Shown in pieces: positions 15,223 through 18,343 of a DNA stretch of 18,343 nucleotides (position 1 is the stretch's first letter; each line of letters starts with the position of its first letter). The stretch spans positions 1 to 18,343 of the forward strand of contig DAOTEJ010000054.1 in the NCBI GenBank assembly GCA_035454085.1, given 5' to 3'. The notes beneath the pieces were generated by a model, which was not told the DNA's origin, made no database searches, and saw nothing but the letters and a program-made list of their open reading frames with translations. This stretch comes from DAOTEJ01 sp035454085. GTDB lineage: Bacteria; Pseudomonadota; Gammaproteobacteria; Burkholderiales; Burkholderiaceae_F. Made by a program: the position numbers and the translations under genes.

Positions 15223-16385
15223 TGGACCCGCGCCCGCTCGTTGCGCACGTGGTCTACCGCTTCGATGTCGGCGGGCTCGAGAACGGCGTCGTCAACCTCA
15301 TCAACCGCCTGCCCGCCAACGCCTGGCGCCATGCGGTCATCGCGCTCACCGAGGTCACCGACTTTCGCCTTCGCATCGAGCGCACGGACGTCGAGTTCGT
15401 CTCGCTGCACAAGCCCGCCGGTCACGGCTTGAAGATGCTGCCGCGCCTGGTGAGCGAGTTCCGCCGCCTGCGCCCGGCCATCGTGCACACGCGCAACCTG
15501 GCCGCGCTCGAGGCCAGCCTGCCCGCCTGGCTCGCCGGCGTGCCGGCGCGCGTGCACGGCGAGCACGGCTGGGATGTCTCCGATCTGCGCGGCGCCAGCC
15601 GCAAGCACCGCCTCATCCGCCGCGCCTACCGGCCCTTCGTGTCGCACTACATCGCGCTCTCGCGCCACCTGGCGAGCTACCTGCACCAGCAGGTGGGCGT
15701 GCCGGTGTCGCGCGTGAGCCAGATCTACAACGGCGTCGATGTGGCCCGCTTTCATCCTGCCGCTGCGCCCCAGCGCCCCGAGGGCTGCCCCTTCGGGCCC
15801 GAGACCTTCCTGGTCGGCACCGTCGGCCGGCTCGAGGTCGTGAAGGACCAGGTCTTGCTGGCCCTGGCCTTTGCCAACGCGGTGTCGTCCTCGTCTGCGG
15901 CGCGTGCGCGCCTGCGCCTGGCCATCGTGGGCGAGGGCTCGCAGCGCGCCCGCATCGAAGCCGTGCTGCGCGAGGCCGGCGTGCTCGACCTCGCCTGGCT
16001 GCCCGGCGCGCGCCACGACGTGCCCGCCGTGCTGCGCGGGCTCGACGCCTTCGTGCTGCCCTCGCTGGCCGAGGGCATCTCGAACACCATCCTCGAGGCC
16101 ATGGCCAGCGGCCTGCCGGTGGCTGCCACCGCCGTGGGCGGCAACGTCGAGCTGGTGGAAGAGGGCGTCACCGGCCGCCTCGTGCCCGCCGCCGCGCCCA
16201 TGGCGCTCTCGGCCGTGCTGCTCGATTGGCTCGCCGATCCCTCCCGCGCCCGCGCGCTCGGCTGTGCCGGCCGCGCCGTAGCCGAGGCCCGCTTCGGGCT
16301 CGACCGCATGGCGGCCGACTACCAGAACGTCTATCAATCGCTGCTCACGCAGGGGCGTGCCGCCACGGCACCCACGGTGGCCTGA
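15222..16385 (+). CDS. XrtA/PEP-CTERM-associated glycosyltransferase stp2 family (GT4)
   Basis: This is a 387-residue GT-B glycosyltransferase. The N-terminus PLVAHVVYRFDVGGLENGVVNLINRLP (5-31) is characteristic of the PEP-CTERM sugar transferase stp2 family. Other parts are VHTRNLAALEA (88-98), the IYNGVDVARFHP linker (168-179), GTVGRLEVVKDQ (199-210), LAIVGEGSQR (233-242), and the GT4 E-x7-E motif with E284 and E292 in SLAEGISNTILEAMASGLPV. It would add a sugar to the lipid-linked precursor; donor unknown. The true start is ATG at 15222, coupled to the xrtA stop. The same frame is open far upstream, but that part lies inside xrtA and is not coding. It ends 75 bases before the amidotransferase. 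Confidence 0.92.
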   Translation: MDPRPLVAHVVYRFDVGGLENGVVNLINRLPANAWRHAVIALTEVTDFRLRIERTDVEFVSLHKPAGHGLKMLPRLVSEFRRLRPAIVHTRNLAALEASLPAWLAGVPARVHGEHGWDVSDLRGASRKHRLIRRAYRPFVSHYIALSRHLASYLHQQVGVPVSRVSQIYNGVDVARFHPAAAPQRPEGCPFGPETFLVGTVGRLEVVKDQVLLALAFANAVSSSSAARARLRLAIVGEGSQRARIEAVLREAGVLDLAWLPGARHDVPAVLRGLDAFVLPSLAEGISNTILEAMASGLPVAATAVGGNVELVEEGVTGRLVPAAAPMALSAVLLDWLADPSRARALGCAGRAVAEARFGLDRMAADYQNVYQSLLTQGRAATAPTVA

Positions 16386-16413
16386 GATGCGCCACGCCCC
16401 CCTGCCCAACTCC

Positions 16414-16440
16414 GGCCCGCGCAGCGCTTGCGCGCGGGCC
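16414..16440 (+). terminator. Hairpin between stp2 and the amidotransferase gene (attenuator or processing site)
   Basis: GGCCCGCGC (16414-16422) and GCGCGGGCC (16432-16440) are exact reverse complements, giving a 9-bp all-GC stem with a 9-base loop (AGCGCTTGC). No T tract follows, so it is not a classical intrinsic terminator. It fills most of the only sizeable gap in the second half of the operon and could attenuate transcription or stabilise the upstream message. The same gap carries a possible 23-codon reading frame (16387-16458). Confidence 0.35.
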
Positions 16441-16460
16441 CCCGCCACGAAGGCCTGACC

Positions 16461-18343
16461 ATGTGCGGCATCACCGGCATCATCGATCTCAAGGGCCGCC
16501 GCCAGTTCGAGCGCGCCGTGATCGAGCGCATGAACGAGTCGCAGCGTCACCGCGGCCCCGACGAAGGCGACCTCTATCTCGCGCCGGGCATCGCGCTCGG
16601 CCACCGCCGCCTGTCGATCATCGACCTCGCCACCGGCCAGCAGCCGCTGTTCAACGAGGACGGCAGCGTCGTCATCGTCTTCAACGGCGAGATCTACAAC
16701 TACCAGGACCTGGTGCCCGAGCTCGAGGCCCTGGGCCATGTGTTCCGCACCCGCAGCGACACCGAGGTCATCGTCCACGCCTGGGAGGCCTGGGGCGAGT
16801 CCTGCGTCGAGCGCCTGCGCGGCATGTTCGCCTTCGCCATCTGGGACGAGAACCGCCAGACCCTGTTCATGGCGCGCGACCGCCTCGGCGTGAAGCCCAT
16901 GTACTACGCCGCGCTGCCCGACGGGCAATTGCTCTTCGGCTCGGAGCTCAAGTCGGTGATGGCCCACGGCGGCCTGCCGCGAGAGATCGACCCGCTGGCG
17001 CTCGAAGAGTATTTCTCGCTCGGCTACGTGGCCGAGCCGCGCACCGTGTTCAAGGCGGCGCGCAAGCTGCCGCCGGGCAGCCTCATCAGCCTGCGGCGCG
17101 GCCAGCCCGTGGGCGAGCCGCGCACCTACTGGGACGTGCGCTTCACCGGCGACGCCCGCATCGGCGCGGCCGAGGCGCAGGAAGAACTCGTCGCCCGCCT
17201 GCGCGAATCGGTGCGCCTGCGCATGATCGCCGAGGTGCCGCTGGGCGCCTTTCTCTCGGGCGGAGTCGACTCCAGCGCCGTGGTGGCCATGATGGCCGAG
17301 CAGAGCACCGAGTCCGTCAAGACCTGCTCGATCGCCTTCAACGACCCGCGCTTCGACGAGTCCGCCTTCGCCCAGCAGGTGGCCGACCGCTACTTCACCG
17401 AGCACCATGTCGACCGCGTCGACACCGACGACTTCGACCTCGTCGACACCCTGGCCCGCCTCTACGACGAGCCCTACGCCGACAGCTCCGCCATCCCCAC
17501 CTACCGCGTCTGCCAGCTCGCGCGCCGCCACGTGACGGTGGCGCTCTCGGGCGACGGCGGCGACGAGAGCTTCGGCGGCTACCGCCGCTACCGCCTGCAC
17601 ATGGCCGAGGAACGCCTGCGCGCCGCGCTGCCCCTGGGCGTGCGCCGGCCGGTGTTCGGGCTGCTGGGCCGCGTGTACCCCAAGGCCGACTGGGCGCCGC
17701 GCCCGCTGCGCGCCAAGGCCACCTTCCAGGCGCTGGCGCGCGACACCGTCGACGCCTACTTCCACGGCGTGTCCATCGTGCGCGACGACCTGCGCAGCGC
17801 GCTCTTCTCCAACTCCCTCAAGGCCGAGCTGGGCGGCTACAACGCGGTGGAACTCTTCCGCGCCCACGCCGGCCGCGCCCAGGTGCACGACGCGCTCTCG
17901 CTGGTGCAGTACCTCGACCTCAAGACCTACCTGGTGGGCGACATCAACACCAAGGTCGACCGCGCCAGCATGGCCCACAGCCTCGAGGTGCGTGAGCCGC
18001 TCATGGACCACCCGCTCGTGGAGTGGCTGGCCAGCCTGCCCAGCGATCTCAAGATCCGCGGCGACGAAGGCAAGTGGCTGCTCAAGAAGGCCATGGAGCC
18101 CCACCTGCCGCGCGACATCATGTACCGCCCCAAGCAGGGCTTCTCGGTGCCTCTGGCCCGCTGGTTCCGTGGCCCGCTGCGCGAGCGCGTGCGCGAGGCC
18201 GTGCTGGGCGGCCCGATGGCCGACACCGGCTGGTTCAACCGCCTGACCCTGCAGAAGATCCTCGCCGAGCACGAAAGCGGCGTGCGCGACCACTCCGCGC
18301 CGCTGTGGACCATCCTCATGTTCGACGCCTTCCTGCGCAACGT
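16461..18343 (+). CDS. XrtA/PEP-CTERM-associated amidotransferase, asparagine synthase (AsnB)-like, 3' end cut by window edge
   Basis: The visible 627 residues make a glutamine-dependent asparagine-synthase-type protein. The N-terminal class II glutaminase starts MCGITGIID, with C2 as nucleophile, followed by RHRGPDEG (29-36), NGEIYNY and TRSDTEV. The synthetase domain has the pyrophosphate loop LSGGVDSS (265-272), ALSGDGGDESFGGY, YLVGDINTKVDRASMAHSLEVREPLMDH, and PKQGFSVPLARWF. The frame is open at the right edge after ...MFDAFLRN; family length suggests only a few residues are missing. It would transfer glutamine-derived ammonia to a carboxyl group. In XrtA loci the acceptor may be a uronic acid of the polymer or a protein rather than free aspartate, and homologous loci in Zoogloea are linked to floc formation. 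GAAGG (16449-16453) precedes the ATG. Confidence 0.93.
   Translation, partial: MCGITGIIDLKGRRQFERAVIERMNESQRHRGPDEGDLYLAPGIALGHRRLSIIDLATGQQPLFNEDGSVVIVFNGEIYNYQDLVPELEALGHVFRTRSDTEVIVHAWEAWGESCVERLRGMFAFAIWDENRQTLFMARDRLGVKPMYYAALPDGQLLFGSELKSVMAHGGLPREIDPLALEEYFSLGYVAEPRTVFKAARKLPPGSLISLRRGQPVGEPRTYWDVRFTGDARIGAAEAQEELVARLRESVRLRMIAEVPLGAFLSGGVDSSAVVAMMAEQSTESVKTCSIAFNDPRFDESAFAQQVADRYFTEHHVDRVDTDDFDLVDTLARLYDEPYADSSAIPTYRVCQLARRHVTVALSGDGGDESFGGYRRYRLHMAEERLRAALPLGVRRPVFGLLGRVYPKADWAPRPLRAKATFQALARDTVDAYFHGVSIVRDDLRSALFSNSLKAELGGYNAVELFRAHAGRAQVHDALSLVQYLDLKTYLVGDINTKVDRASMAHSLEVREPLMDHPLVEWLASLPSDLKIRGDEGKWLLKKAMEPHLPRDIMYRPKQGFSVPLARWFRGPLRERVREAVLGGPMADTGWFNRLTLQKILAEHESGVRDHSAPLWTILMFDAFLRN

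Noticed and set aside
15189..18293. 1034-codon open frame on the minus strand
   Set aside because: It lies opposite stp2 and the amidotransferase, both with intact family motifs. It is rich in Ala, Gly, Val, His, Glu and Arg with no recognisable domain. Such frames arise because high third-position GC removes stop codons on the other strand.
1..18343. tRNA, rRNA, CRISPR, insertion sequence, phage or integrase genes
   Set aside because: No cloverleaf, spaced direct repeats, transposase or integrase motif, or terminal inverted repeat was seen on reading through.

Overview
The window is high-GC bacterial DNA with strong third-position G/C bias, tightly packed genes and frequent GTG starts. Gene content points to a Gram-negative proteobacterium with an exosortase A (XrtA)/PEP-CTERM system. 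A betaproteobacterium of the Rhodocyclales/Burkholderiales type (Thauera, Zoogloea or Azoarcus-like) is the best guess, but this is inferred from synteny and composition, not from a marker gene.

Left part (1-3256). The window opens with a strong hairpin terminator of an unseen upstream gene. It is followed by a NERD-nuclease/superfamily-1 helicase fusion protein (90-1733, +), a 70-residue two-helix membrane protein (1841-2053, +), and a convergent PLP enzyme of the cysteine synthase fold that most resembles Cds1-type L-cysteine desulfhydrase (2132-3256, -). These genes are not part of the exopolysaccharide system.

Boundary (3257-3457). About 200 bases separate the divergent PLP enzyme from the exopolysaccharide operon. 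They hold a perfect 8-bp inverted repeat, which also carries a weak sigma-54-like spacing, and a strong Shine-Dalgarno sequence before the first operon gene.

Right part (3458-18343, all +). This is one long, probably translationally coupled operon of the XrtA type. In order it encodes a Wza-like export lipoprotein, a Wzc-like chain-length protein, a separate tyrosine autokinase with a Tyr-rich tail, an outer-membrane beta-barrel, an ExeA-like AAA ATPase, WecB (UDP-GlcNAc 2-epimerase), a polysaccharide deacetylase, a FemAB/GNAT-like protein, glycosyltransferase stp1, exosortase A fused to an EpsI domain, glycosyltransferase stp2, and an asparagine-synthase-like amidotransferase that runs off the right edge. 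Most junctions are 0-10 nt gaps or 1-11 nt overlaps. The exceptions are 53 nt after the first gene and 75 nt before the last, the latter filled by a hairpin and a possible 23-codon ORF.

How they fit together: WecB supplies UDP-ManNAc, stp1 and stp2 build a glycan, and the deacetylase, FemAB and amidotransferase proteins probably modify it. The lipoprotein, chain-length protein, kinase, barrel and ATPase would export it. XrtA processes PEP-CTERM proteins destined for the cell surface, which are thought to associate with this polysaccharide. No PEP-CTERM substrate, initiating sugar-phosphate transferase, flippase, polymerase or PrsK/PrsR regulator is visible in the window, so these must lie elsewhere. 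No tRNA, rRNA, CRISPR array, insertion sequence or phage gene was seen. No gene-free stretch exceeds about 200 bases.
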